From Polycladidibacter hongkongensis (lineage in GTDB: Bacteria > Pseudomonadota > Alphaproteobacteria > Rhizobiales > Stappiaceae), in contig NZ_LLWC01000022.1 of assembly GCF_001561995.1 (NCBI RefSeq), positions 248,001 through 312,000 on the forward strand: a stretch of DNA of 64,000 nucleotides. Direction: 5' to 3'. Made by a program: the position numbers and the translations under genes. Positions 54,024 to 61,746 of the stretch are shown here, in pieces; the stretch's first letter is position 1; every line of letters begins with the position of its first letter. The notes under the pieces were generated by a model that saw nothing but the letters and a program-made list of their open reading frames with translations, did not search any database and was not told the origin of the DNA.

Positions 54024-54031
54024 TAACCATA
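54024..54031. promoter_or_regulatory. TTAACCAT CtrA-like element between fliL and flgF
   Basis: This is a third exact TTAACCAT, 66 bases upstream of the fliL start. It is the only promoter-like element I see for the fliL operon, and CtrA control would fit the neighbouring cckA gene. Confidence 0.5.
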
Positions 54032-54054
54032 GTTACCAAAGTTCCCGCCATTCC

Positions 54055-54101
54055 CTAGTAGGCAATATCTACCTATCAACAATTTCTAGTAGGCAATTTG
54101 C
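54055..54101 (+). promoter_or_regulatory. tandem GGCAA-containing enhancer-like sites upstream of the flgF promoter
   Basis: CTAGTAGGCAAT occurs twice (54055-54066 and 54086-54097), 31 bases apart or about three helical turns. The second overlaps a GGCAA-T-TTGCC palindrome. GGCAA/TTGCC symmetry resembles the FlbD (ftr) sites of Caulobacter, and the position 80-125 bases before the sigma-54 promoter is right for an enhancer. Confidence 0.6.
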
Positions 54102-54177
54102 CACTTTCTTTCCGCAGATTAACTAAAAACCTGCCGCAAGAGCAGCGCAATCACGCTTAAATCCCATTTCAGCTAGT

Positions 54178-54192
54178 TGGCACAATTTTTGC
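54178..54192 (+). promoter_or_regulatory. sigma-54 promoter of flgFGAH
   Basis: TGGCAC-N5-TTGC is an exact match to the sigma-54 (-24/-12) consensus, 83 bases upstream of the flgF start. With fliX in the same region, this fits the FliX/FlbD-controlled class of flagellar genes. Confidence 0.88.
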
Positions 54193-54274
54193 TTAGCTAG
54201 TTAGTGACTCGCGGCCACGCCTCTGGGGAGAGGCAAACAAGGCTTAAAGTCATTTTGCTGGGGAGCAAGACACT

Positions 54275-55012
54275 ATGGAAAACGCGCAACTCATCGGGTT
54301 GTCACGGCAAGCTGGATTACGACGCCAGCTGGATAACGTCGCGAACAACATTGCGAATATCAACACCACTGGCTTCAAACGCCAGCGGATGCACTTTGAA
54401 GAATACTTGATGCCGGTGGCTTCCGCCAACGCCTTCAAGCCGCAAGATAGCCTCTTGTCATATGCACATGACGTGGCGGTCTCGACAGATTTTACCGAGG
54501 GTGCCCTGCGCCAGACAGGCAACGCCCTTGACGTTGCTCTGCAAGGACCCGGCTTTTTAAGCGTGCAAAACGCCAATGGCACGTTTTATACCCGCGCAGG
54601 CGGGCTGCAATTGGGCCCACAAGGTGAACTCATGACACGCTCTGGCGATTTGATCTTAGTCGATGGTGCCACAATTGAAGTGCAAGAGCAGGACTTCCCG
54701 CTCACCATCGCCAAAGACGGCACCCTCGCCACCGCACAAGGCGTCCTCGGCCGCTTGGATATTGTTGAGTTTGATAATCCTCAGGAGCTGGAGCATGTCG
54801 GCAACAACCTGCTAAGTGGCAACCTCCCCCGACCAGCAACCTCGACCAAGGTTGAGCAGGGCATGCTGGAATCCTCGAATGTGCAAGGCGTTGAAGAAAT
54901 GGCCCGCATGATCGAGATCACCCGCATGTACCAAAACGTCACCAAGATGATGTCCAAGCGCGACGAACTGCGCTCTAAGGCCATTCGCGATCTTGGCCGC
55001 CTTGAAGCGTAA
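54275..55012 (+). CDS. flgF: flagellar proximal rod protein FlgF
   Basis: This 245-residue rod protein has the N-terminal motif LRRQLDNVANNIANINTTGFKRQRMHFEEY and a C-terminal rod helix (QGMLESSNVQGVEEMARMIEITRMYQNVTKMM). GGGGAG precedes the start. It is the first gene of flgF-flgG-flgA-flgH and is 18 bases ahead of flgG. Confidence 0.95.
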   Translation: MENAQLIGLSRQAGLRRQLDNVANNIANINTTGFKRQRMHFEEYLMPVASANAFKPQDSLLSYAHDVAVSTDFTEGALRQTGNALDVALQGPGFLSVQNANGTFYTRAGGLQLGPQGELMTRSGDLILVDGATIEVQEQDFPLTIAKDGTLATAQGVLGRLDIVEFDNPQELEHVGNNLLSGNLPRPATSTKVEQGMLESSNVQGVEEMARMIEITRMYQNVTKMMSKRDELRSKAIRDLGRLEA

Positions 55013-55030
55013 TCCGCAGGAGACACTCGC

Positions 55031-55813
55031 ATGAAAGCTCTTTATATCGCCGCAACCGGCATGAAAGCGCAGGAATTGAATGTGGAGGTTATCTCCAACA
55101 ACGTGGCCAACATGCGCACCACAGGCTACAAACGCCAGCGGGCAGATTTCCAAGACCTACTCTATGAAAACCAGCGGCGTATGGGCACGGAAACATCGGA
55201 CACCGGCACCCTTGTGCCCAACGGCATCCAGATTGGTTCCGGCGTTCGCACTGTTGCCACCGCCCGCATCATGACACAAGGCACAGCTAGCCGCACCGGC
55301 AAAGAACTGGATGTGGCTGTACGCGGTGAAGGCTTCTTTCAGATCACCACCCCCGATGGCACCACTGCCTACACCCGCGACGGCTCATTCGCCCGCGCTC
55401 AGGATGGCAGGCTGGTCACCAACGATGGCTATGCCGTCATGCCAGGCATCACCATCCCAGAAAACTCTCGGGACATTACGATAAATAAGCTTGGCGTCGT
55501 GCAAGTGGTCAACGCCGCCGGTCAGGTGCAAAACCTTGGCCAACTCCAACTCGCCTCCTTCATCAACAAAGAAGGACTAGAAGCAATAGGCGACAACCTG
55601 TTTCTGGAAACCGCAGCCAGCGGCCAACCTCAGGTCAACACCCCCGGCGCAGAAGGCTACGGGACGTTGCTGCAAGGCCACTTGGAGGCGTCAAATGTCG
55701 ACGCAGTCACCGAACTGTCGGATTTGATCGCAGCGCAGCGCGCATACGAAATGAATTCCAAAATCGTCAAGGCCGCCGACGAAATGTACGCAACCTCCAA
55801 CAACATGCGCTAG
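55031..55813 (+). CDS. flgG: flagellar distal rod protein FlgG
   Basis: This 260-residue distal rod protein has the family N-terminus (LYIAATGMKAQELNVEVISNNVANMRTTGYKR), the GxG strand DVAVRGEGFFQITTPDGT, and the C-terminal LEASNVDAVTELSDLIAAQRAYEMNSKIVKAADEMYATSNNMR. CAGGAGA lies a few bases before the start. Confidence 0.97.
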   Translation: MKALYIAATGMKAQELNVEVISNNVANMRTTGYKRQRADFQDLLYENQRRMGTETSDTGTLVPNGIQIGSGVRTVATARIMTQGTASRTGKELDVAVRGEGFFQITTPDGTTAYTRDGSFARAQDGRLVTNDGYAVMPGITIPENSRDITINKLGVVQVVNAAGQVQNLGQLQLASFINKEGLEAIGDNLFLETAASGQPQVNTPGAEGYGTLLQGHLEASNVDAVTELSDLIAAQRAYEMNSKIVKAADEMYATSNNMR

Positions 55814-55827
55814 GGAGGATAGCTAAA

Positions 55828-56793
55828 ATGCGTTTTTCCAACCCTAAGCTGCTGTTATTCGCCGCGCTTCTTTGCCTTGCCCCACAAGCAAAAGCCGAAC
55901 TGCGCGCCCGTGTTGAGGTTGCAGCCTCCACAGTAACCATTGGTGATTTTTACCGCGAAGCTGGCGAGCTGGCAGATACACCAATCTTTCGCAGCCCCGA
56001 TTACGGCACAGAAGGAAACGTTCCTGCTATTTTGATTGCCGAGCAAGCGCGCGCCGCAGGTTTCACCGGCGCCACCACTGACGGCCTGCAAAGCGTCACC
56101 GTCTACAGAAAAGCTGTCGCAGTGACACAGGAGCTCCTGCACAACACGCTGCAAGACGCACTCGCCGCCCGTATCCCTGCTGGCGAAAAGGCCAAAATTT
56201 CTTTCTATGGCACATTACCAAATGCGCTTTATGCCGACGCGCTCACGCCGCAACCGGTTCACATTCGGCAGCTGAATTTCAATGCAGACAATGGTGCCTT
56301 TGACGTAACATTCAACATCGCCAATGAAGGCAGTTGGCAACCGCTACGCCTTTCGGGCCGCGTGCAGTTAATGCGCGAGGTCGCCACGCTGGCGCGCCCC
56401 CTACGCCGGGGCGACATCATCACCAGTGCCGACATCAAGCACACGCTTATGCCAAAAGCACGCCTTGCCCGGCGCGAACCAATTGCCGCTGATGATCTTA
56501 TTGGCATGGCCGCAAGGCGCAACCTTCGCGCTGGCACCCTACCAAACAGCCGAGACATTGGCCGCCCGCTCATGGTGGAGCGAGGACAAAAACTGACACT
56601 CATCTATCACATTCCCGGTATGCAAATCACCACGCAAGGGCGCGCCCTTATGAATGGCGGCATGGGTGATATGGTAGAGGTTTCCAATCTACGCTCTGGC
56701 AAAAAGCTGTTTGCCACAATCACAGGCTCGGGCCGCGCTGTGGTCACCAATGCCGGCAACACACTGGCCAGCTTGCAGGAGCGCCCAAGATGA
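55828..56793 (+). CDS. flgA: flagellar P-ring assembly chaperone FlgA
   Basis: This 321-residue periplasmic protein has a signal peptide (MRFSNPKLLLFAALLCLAPQAKA). The SAF domain typical of FlgA is at about residues 190-255 (RPLRRGDIITSADIKHTLMPKARL, GMAARRNLRAGTLPNSRDIGRP), followed by the beta domain ending VTNAGNTLASLQERPR. It aids P-ring (FlgI) assembly. Its stop overlaps the flgH start. Confidence 0.92.
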   Translation: MRFSNPKLLLFAALLCLAPQAKAELRARVEVAASTVTIGDFYREAGELADTPIFRSPDYGTEGNVPAILIAEQARAAGFTGATTDGLQSVTVYRKAVAVTQELLHNTLQDALAARIPAGEKAKISFYGTLPNALYADALTPQPVHIRQLNFNADNGAFDVTFNIANEGSWQPLRLSGRVQLMREVATLARPLRRGDIITSADIKHTLMPKARLARREPIAADDLIGMAARRNLRAGTLPNSRDIGRPLMVERGQKLTLIYHIPGMQITTQGRALMNGGMGDMVEVSNLRSGKKLFATITGSGRAVVTNAGNTLASLQERPR

Positions 56794-57530
56794 ACATCAA
56801 GCACTTCATCCTCATTCCGGCCGTTTGCGCCTCTCTCGCAGCCTGCGCAACAGCAGATCAACTCGCCAACGTGGGTAAACAACCTCCCCTAACCGCAATC
56901 AAAGATCCAACCACCACCCCCGGCTATCGTCCTGTGCAGATGCCAATGCCCCCCAAAGAGACCCAGCAATCTAAAGCAAACTCTCTTTGGCGCTCAGGTA
57001 ATCGCGGGTTCTTTAAGGATCAACGCGCCAAGCGGGTTGGCGACATCGTCACTGTTACTGTGACCATCGCTGACAAAGCCGCCTTCAACAACACCTCCAA
57101 GCAATCCCGCGCCGATGCATCGAATGTGGGTGCCAGCGGCGCACTTGGCGCCGCGATCAACACAGTCGCCCTGCCGGCCAGCAGCAACGCCGGCGCCCTT
57201 GCAGGGATTGACAGCACCAAAACTTACACCGGCACCGGCTCGATCGACCGCAAGGAAACGCTGGAGACCACGGTCGCCGCCGTTGTCACGCAAGTTTTGC
57301 CAAACGGCAATCTCGTGATCGAAGGCCGACAGGAGGTGCGCGTCAACTATGAAGTGCGCGAATTGATTGTCGCCGGTGTGGTACGGCCACAAGACATCTC
57401 TGCCAAGAACACCGTGGACAGCAAGAAGATCGCCGAGGCTCGCATAGGCTATGGTGGCCGTGGCCAAATCACCGCCGTTCAGCAGCCTCGTTATGGCTCT
57501 CAAGTTCTGGACATCGTGCTGCCGTTCTAG
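56790..57530 (+). CDS. flgH: flagellar L-ring lipoprotein FlgH
   Basis: This 246-residue lipoprotein has a signal peptide with lipobox SLAAC (Cys19). The L-ring core has SLWRSGNRGFFKDQRAKRVGDIVTVTVTIADKAAF and the C-terminal GGRGQITAVQQPRYGSQVLDIVLPF. It forms the outer-membrane ring. It overlaps flgA by 4 bases and ends the operon at a strong terminator. Confidence 0.95.
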   Translation: MNIKHFILIPAVCASLAACATADQLANVGKQPPLTAIKDPTTTPGYRPVQMPMPPKETQQSKANSLWRSGNRGFFKDQRAKRVGDIVTVTVTIADKAAFNNTSKQSRADASNVGASGALGAAINTVALPASSNAGALAGIDSTKTYTGTGSIDRKETLETTVAAVVTQVLPNGNLVIEGRQEVRVNYEVRELIVAGVVRPQDISAKNTVDSKKIAEARIGYGGRGQITAVQQPRYGSQVLDIVLPF

Positions 57531-57574
57531 CGGCTCACACCATCCCCGCCGCCTCGCTCCCCAAGCAGACGGCA

Positions 57575-57622
57575 AAAACGGGTTCGATGCATTGCTCCCC
57601 AGCACATCGAACCCGTTTTTTT
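57575..57622. terminator. terminator after flgH, probably bidirectional with dksA
   Basis: A 15-bp near-perfect stem (57575-57589 with 57604-57618, core ACGGGTTCGATG) has a T-run on both strands. It sits between flgH and the convergent dksA gene. Confidence 0.88.
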
Positions 57623-57721
57623 ACGAGCTACATGCTCACCAACCGCACATTTCCCGCCAAACAAACAAAAAAAGGCAGGAGCTCACGCCCCCGCCGACAA
57701 AAGACAAAGAGACTATTCTTG

Positions 57722-58138
57722 TTAGTCGTCGCGGTAAATTTTCTCGCGACGCTCATGCGCTTCCTGCGCCTCAATCGACAAGGTGGCAATCGGCCGCGCA
57801 TCAAGGCGCTTCAAGCCAATAGGCTCCCCTGTATCCTCGCAATATCCGTAGGATCCATCCTCAATACGTGCAAGCGCTGCATCAATCTTGGAAATCAGCT
57901 TCCGTTGACGATCACGCGCACGTAGCTCGATCGCCCGGTCGGTTTCCGAGGATGCCCGATCCGCAAGATCTGGATGGTTTTGGCTTTCTTCCTGCAAGGC
58001 AGCAAGGGTTTCCTTGCTTTCCTTCAGGATATCCTCTTTCCATGCAAGCAGCTTAGCACGAAAATACTCTTTCTGCTTGTCATTCATAAAAGGCTCGTCA
58101 TCTGAAGGACGATAATCAATTGCGACATCAACCGCCAT
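57722..58138 (-). CDS. dksA: DksA-family RNA polymerase-binding regulator, single-cysteine type
   Basis: This 138-residue protein has the coiled coil (FRAKLLAWKEDILKESKETLAALQEE, then LADRASSETDRAIELRARDRQRKL) with the acidic tip region, and a degenerate zinc-finger (YGYCEDTGEPIGLKRLDARPIATLSIEAQE). Only one of four zinc cysteines remains, the other positions being Thr, Ser and Ala. Alphaproteobacterial DksA proteins are often like this. It acts at the RNA polymerase secondary channel with ppGpp. It is convergent with flgH and does not belong to the flagellar operon. Confidence 0.92.
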   Translation of the reverse strand: MAVDVAIDYRPSDDEPFMNDKQKEYFRAKLLAWKEDILKESKETLAALQEESQNHPDLADRASSETDRAIELRARDRQRKLISKIDAALARIEDGSYGYCEDTGEPIGLKRLDARPIATLSIEAQEAHERREKIYRDD

Positions 58139-58297
58139 TTGATACTCCGGCTACCTGTGTTGGCGGCTGGAATATAACGACTGTTGAGCAAAACAACAAC
58201 GCTCAAAATCTATGAAATATATTCAATTAAAAAACGCAGGGTTTCTCTTAGTATTTTGTGCAGACTTTCCATTTTCCTTACCCAAAGGAAAAACAGC

Positions 58298-58723
58298 TTA
58301 CTCGGCAAAAATACCTAGCTTGGCCAACTCGATTCTTGCACGCAGCTCAATTTCGTCAATAACCTTGTCCAACGCAGCAACACCGCTTGGTTGACGCATA
58401 TCAAGTCGCGCTTGAATGGCCTGCAAACGATCGACAGACACACGCCCCATCAACAAGTCCAGCTTCAACGCCTCAAGATTATCAAGAAGCAGGTTACCAT
58501 GCTGCAGCCCACGACGACGCTCTTGCGTTGCATCGCCCATCTGCTGAACAGAAAGCAACGCATCCACACCTTGCATACTCGCCACGCCAGCCTGCGCCTG
58601 CGTTGCAACACTCGCGCTGGCCTCGTCACTTACCTCAGGCGCAAACGCACGATGCGACGAACCCTTGGCCTTTACCTTGCCACTGGCAGCAACACCTGAA
58701 CTGGACAGACGACGAATTTGCAA
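58298..58723 (-). CDS. fliX: flagellar assembly/regulatory protein FliX
   Basis: This 141-residue protein matches FliX in its C-terminal half (GLQHGNLLLDNLEALKLDLLMGRVSVDRLQAIQARLDMR, DELDKVIDEIELRARIELAKLGI-like tail). In Caulobacter FliX couples early flagellar assembly to FlbD activity at sigma-54 promoters. I place the start at a TTG with GAGGG 8 bases before it; an in-frame TTG 5 codons upstream is the alternative. It is divergent from flgI, as in Caulobacter. Confidence 0.85.
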   Translation of the reverse strand: MQIRRLSSSGVAASGKVKAKGSSHRAFAPEVSDEASASVATQAQAGVASMQGVDALLSVQQMGDATQERRRGLQHGNLLLDNLEALKLDLLMGRVSVDRLQAIQARLDMRQPSGVAALDKVIDEIELRARIELAKLGIFAE

Positions 58724-59077
58724 AACACTTGCCCTCAAACAGCGGTTGCGCCGTCATAGCGCACCTTAACTCCAATGCACACCAGTAAAGAGACTCACTG
58801 CAGCGCAGGCAAAGAGTACCAACCGGGCAACTCTTGCCGCACGCAGTTTTTGCATGGCACATGGACTTTTCCACGTCGCGCTAAATTTTACCGCCCTAAA
58901 AGCGTCGCAACTAATAAATTTGGCACAAAACCTCTAAAACATAGGAAAGTTATCAACAGGCGAGATTTTTGGCATGTTTTTCGCTTATTTATAGAAATAC
59001 TGACGAAGGCGACATAGCCTCGGCTATCTACCTTCACATCAGACAGAATCTGTCGAGCGGCAAGGAACCTGAAAAAC
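58724..59077. other. divergent fliX/flgI intergenic region
   Basis: It must contain the promoters of both genes. I found no exact sigma-54 or TTAACCAT element; two TGGCAC hexamers lack a matching GC downstream. No gene is visible. Confidence 0.5.
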
Positions 59078-60205
59078 ATGCAATCCATCACTCGATTGCT
59101 AGAACGCACCTTCAAAGCGCTATTGTTGCTTTTGCTGCTACCTTACCTTATTCACCCGGCAAATTCTGCCTCCCGGATCAAGGATATCGCCGATTTTGAA
59201 GGCATCCGTGAAAACCAGCTCATTGGCTACGGGCTCGTTGTCGGGCTAAACGGCAGCGGTGACGGGCTCAACAATGCCCCATTCACCCGCCAATCTCTAC
59301 AAGCCATGCTGGAACGACTTGGCGTAAACACCAACGAGCTGGATCTGAACACCAAGAATGCCGCAGCGGTCATGGTGACAGCCAATCTACCGCCTTTTTC
59401 CACACAAGGCAGCCGCATTGATGTGGCGGTCTCCGCCCTTGGCGACGCGAGTTCTCTGCAAGGTGGCACTCTCCTCGTCACCCCGCTCATCGGCGCGAAT
59501 GGCGAGACCTATGCAATCGCCCAGGGCCCTGTCACTGTTGCGGGCTTTGAGGCCTCCGGCGATGCCGCATCCATCACCCGCGGCGTCCCCACTTCCGGGC
59601 GAGTCGCCAATGGTGGCCTTGTTGAGAAGGAAGTAGACTTCAAACTCGCCTCGCTGGACACTCTGCGCATCGCCTTGCGCAATCCGGATCTGACAACCAC
59701 GCGGCGCGTTGCGCTCGCCATCAACGAGCTTATCGGCCTGCCCACTGCCGAACCGCTAGACTCAGCCACGGTCCGCATCTCTCTCCCGCGGCTTTATGAC
59801 GGCAATATCGTCGATCTCCTCACAGATATCGAACAGCTGGTTATTGAGCCGGATATGCCCGCCCGCATAGTAATCGACGAAAGCTCCGGCATTATTGTCA
59901 TGGGTAAAGAGGTCAAAGTCTCCACCGTCGCTGTCGCGCAAGGGAATCTGACTGTCACCATCGCCGAAGCCCCGCAGGTAAGCCAGCCAGATCCGTTTTC
60001 ACTGGGAGAAACGACACAGGTGCCCCGTACAAATGTGTCGGTCGATGAAGACAACAGCCACCTCGCCATCGTCTCCGAAGCGGTCACCCTTCAACAGCTG
60101 GTTGATGGTCTTAACGCGCTTGGCATCAGCCCTCGCGACCTTATCGCGATCTTGCAGGCAATTAAAGCCGCAGGAGCGCTGCAAGCAGAAATTGAGGTAC
60201 TTTAA
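59078..60205 (+). CDS. flgI: flagellar P-ring protein FlgI
   Basis: This 375-residue periplasmic protein has a signal peptide (about residues 1-30) and the FlgI core (SRIKDIADFEGIRENQLIGYGLVVGLNGSGD, GGTLLVTPLIGANGETYAIAQGPV, ASSGIIVMG-like DESSGIIVMGKEV, LVDGLNALGISPRDLIAILQAIKAAGAL). It forms the peptidoglycan-level ring. The next gene starts directly after its stop. Confidence 0.97.
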   Translation: MQSITRLLERTFKALLLLLLLPYLIHPANSASRIKDIADFEGIRENQLIGYGLVVGLNGSGDGLNNAPFTRQSLQAMLERLGVNTNELDLNTKNAAAVMVTANLPPFSTQGSRIDVAVSALGDASSLQGGTLLVTPLIGANGETYAIAQGPVTVAGFEASGDAASITRGVPTSGRVANGGLVEKEVDFKLASLDTLRIALRNPDLTTTRRVALAINELIGLPTAEPLDSATVRISLPRLYDGNIVDLLTDIEQLVIEPDMPARIVIDESSGIIVMGKEVKVSTVAVAQGNLTVTIAEAPQVSQPDPFSLGETTQVPRTNVSVDEDNSHLAIVSEAVTLQQLVDGLNALGISPRDLIAILQAIKAAGALQAEIEVL

Positions 60206-60511
60206 ATGAACCTGATAGATCTGCAGGCGCAAGCACAAAACATCACTCACTCTAGCCTCAAGAGCGCACCGACAAACAACTTGGACAAGAAAGCCAAGGA
60301 ATTCGAGGCTGTGTACTTAAATCAGCTGATGCAGTCGATGTTTTCTGGCCTCCAGGAAGGTGGGACTTATGGCTCTGGCCCCGGCTCAGATGCTTGGCGC
60401 TCCATGCTGCTGGGTGAATACGCCAATCAACTCGCCCAGTCTGGCGGCATCGGCCTTGCCGAAACAATTAAAGCTCAAATGTTAGAAATTCAGGAAGCCA
60501 ACCAAGTATGA
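60206..60511 (+). CDS. flgJ: FlgJ-type rod-binding protein
   Basis: This 101-residue protein corresponds to the N-terminal rod-binding domain of FlgJ (KKAKEFEAVYLNQLMQSMFSGLQEGGTYGSGPGSDAWRSMLLGEYANQLAQSGGIGLAETIKAQML) without the muramidase domain, as is normal in Alphaproteobacteria. It starts directly after the flgI stop and overlaps the next gene. Confidence 0.88.
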   Translation: MNLIDLQAQAQNITHSSLKSAPTNNLDKKAKEFEAVYLNQLMQSMFSGLQEGGTYGSGPGSDAWRSMLLGEYANQLAQSGGIGLAETIKAQMLEIQEANQV

Positions 60512-60990
60512 CCGACATCGACGCGCCGCAGCTCGACATCAGCAAGCCGATCACCACAAAAGAGCAGGCCGAGGCTTTCTGCACCAATTTCCAAGACGCC
60601 ATGGCAGATCTGGTTACGGTGATAGAAAAAGAAACCGAACTCCTTCGCGAAGGCAAGCTTTCCAGCCTCCCGGAGGTTGGACCAGAAAAATCAGCTGCTG
60701 TAGAACGCTACATGGCCACCATTCAACACGCCAGCGACAACGCCGTTGCACTGGGCAACCTCGCCCCGGATCTAGTCGAGGACATGCGCCACCGCCATGG
60801 CCGCTTGCATCCGCTGCTACAAACAAATTTGCAGGTGGTCAGCACTGCGCGGGCTGTTACCGATACCGTCATCGATAGTGTCGCCTCTGCTGTTGGCGCT
60901 ACTTTAAAGCCAAAAACCTACGATGCCGGAGGTTCTCGCAGCGCCCCGCAACAAGCAGCGCGCGGCATTGCTGTAAACAAATCCCTGTAA
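60508..60990 (+). CDS. FlgN-like flagellar chaperone
   Basis: This 160-residue acidic, mainly helical protein has FQDAMADLVTVIEKETELLREGKLSSLPEVGPEKSAAVERY, the pattern of FlgN chaperones for hook-filament junction proteins. It overlaps flgJ by 4 bases. Identity is by helical pattern and context. Confidence 0.68.
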   Translation: MTDIDAPQLDISKPITTKEQAEAFCTNFQDAMADLVTVIEKETELLREGKLSSLPEVGPEKSAAVERYMATIQHASDNAVALGNLAPDLVEDMRHRHGRLHPLLQTNLQVVSTARAVTDTVIDSVASAVGATLKPKTYDAGGSRSAPQQAARGIAVNKSL

Positions 60991-61143
60991 TTCGTAGGGC
61001 AAACCTACGAGTTTACTCAATACTAGTTAAAATCACCTCCTTTTTAACTCCCAGATTCAGTTGGGTAATACTTAACAATACCCATAACAACTGCTATACT
61101 GCCTTAAGTTTAAAATTTGTTCGGGCACACCAAGAGGCATTCC

Positions 61144-61590
61144 ATGGAAATCACAGGGGTACGTTCACCCGCCGCTCCCGGCACACAATGGGCAGAAACA
61201 CAACAGCAGCAAGTGGCAAGCGGCACAGAACTTGCCGATGCCAAAGCCGTAACCGCAACAGCTGACGGCACCTCTTCAGGCGGAGCAGATGAGAAAAGCT
61301 TTGCATCTGACAGCCGTAAAGGCGCCGAGGCCGCGCTTGCTGCAAAAGACGCCGAGCAGGTCAAGATCGTACGCGAGCTTTCTTACGATAAGGAAATCCG
61401 CGAGATGGTCTACCGCTTGAAGTCCGATCCCGGCGATGAAGTCATTTTCGAGATCCCGTCGGAAGCCTCTCGCCGCATCCGTGGGTTCTTGGACCAATTG
61501 ATCACTCTGCAAGAAAAGGGCATGCTCGGCAACAAAGCAGAAGAATCTGCATCTGGCACAGATAAAGCCCAAAATTCAAAAGGCGCTTGA
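61144..61590 (+). CDS. hypothetical flagellar-cluster protein, possibly FlaG-like
   Basis: This 148-residue protein has a low-complexity Ala/Gln/Ser-rich N-terminus. A folded C-terminal part reads LSYDKEIREMVYRLKSDPGDEVIFEIPSEASRRIRGFLDQL. The pattern DKE...VYRLKS-DPGDEVIFEIPSE resembles the FlaG motif (D-E--GR-VV-V-D--TGEVIRQIPSE), and FlaG genes usually sit near flagellin genes, as here. The match is weak, so the call is tentative. It ends at a strong terminator. Confidence 0.5.
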   Translation: MEITGVRSPAAPGTQWAETQQQQVASGTELADAKAVTATADGTSSGGADEKSFASDSRKGAEAALAAKDAEQVKIVRELSYDKEIREMVYRLKSDPGDEVIFEIPSEASRRIRGFLDQLITLQEKGMLGNKAEESASGTDKAQNSKGA

Positions 61591-61611
61591 TTACACTAAT
61601 CAACACTGCAA

Positions 61612-61641
61612 AAACCCCGCACAAGGCGGGGTTTTTTATTT
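61612..61641 (+). terminator. rho-independent terminator after the FlaG-like gene
   Basis: A perfect CCCCGC/GCGGGG stem with a 5-base loop is followed by TTTTTTATTTT. Confidence 0.92.
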
Positions 61642-61696
61642 TGCAAAAGTGACAAGCCGCTAGATAATCAATGTATGGCCGCACACCCAAACAAGA

Positions 61697-61721
61697 AAAG
61701 GGCGCAGCAGCTACTGCGCCC
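61697..61721 (-). terminator. terminator of the first flagellin gene
   Basis: A perfect GGGCGCAG/CTGCGCCC stem with a 6-base loop is followed on the minus strand by TTTTCTT, 26 bases after the flagellin stop. Confidence 0.88.
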
Positions 61722-61746
61722 AATCTGCATCTGAATACTGAAGCAC

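Larger units (their letters stand above)
53959..54274. promoter_or_regulatory. divergent fliL/flgF regulatory region
   Basis: It holds the CtrA-like element, the tandem enhancer-like sites and the sigma-54 promoter listed separately. No gene is visible. Confidence 0.7.

Noticed and set aside
58840-58950. Possible sigma-54 promoters upstream of flgI (two TGGCAC hexamers near 58854 and 58920)
   Set aside because: Neither has a TTGC or GC element at the needed spacing.
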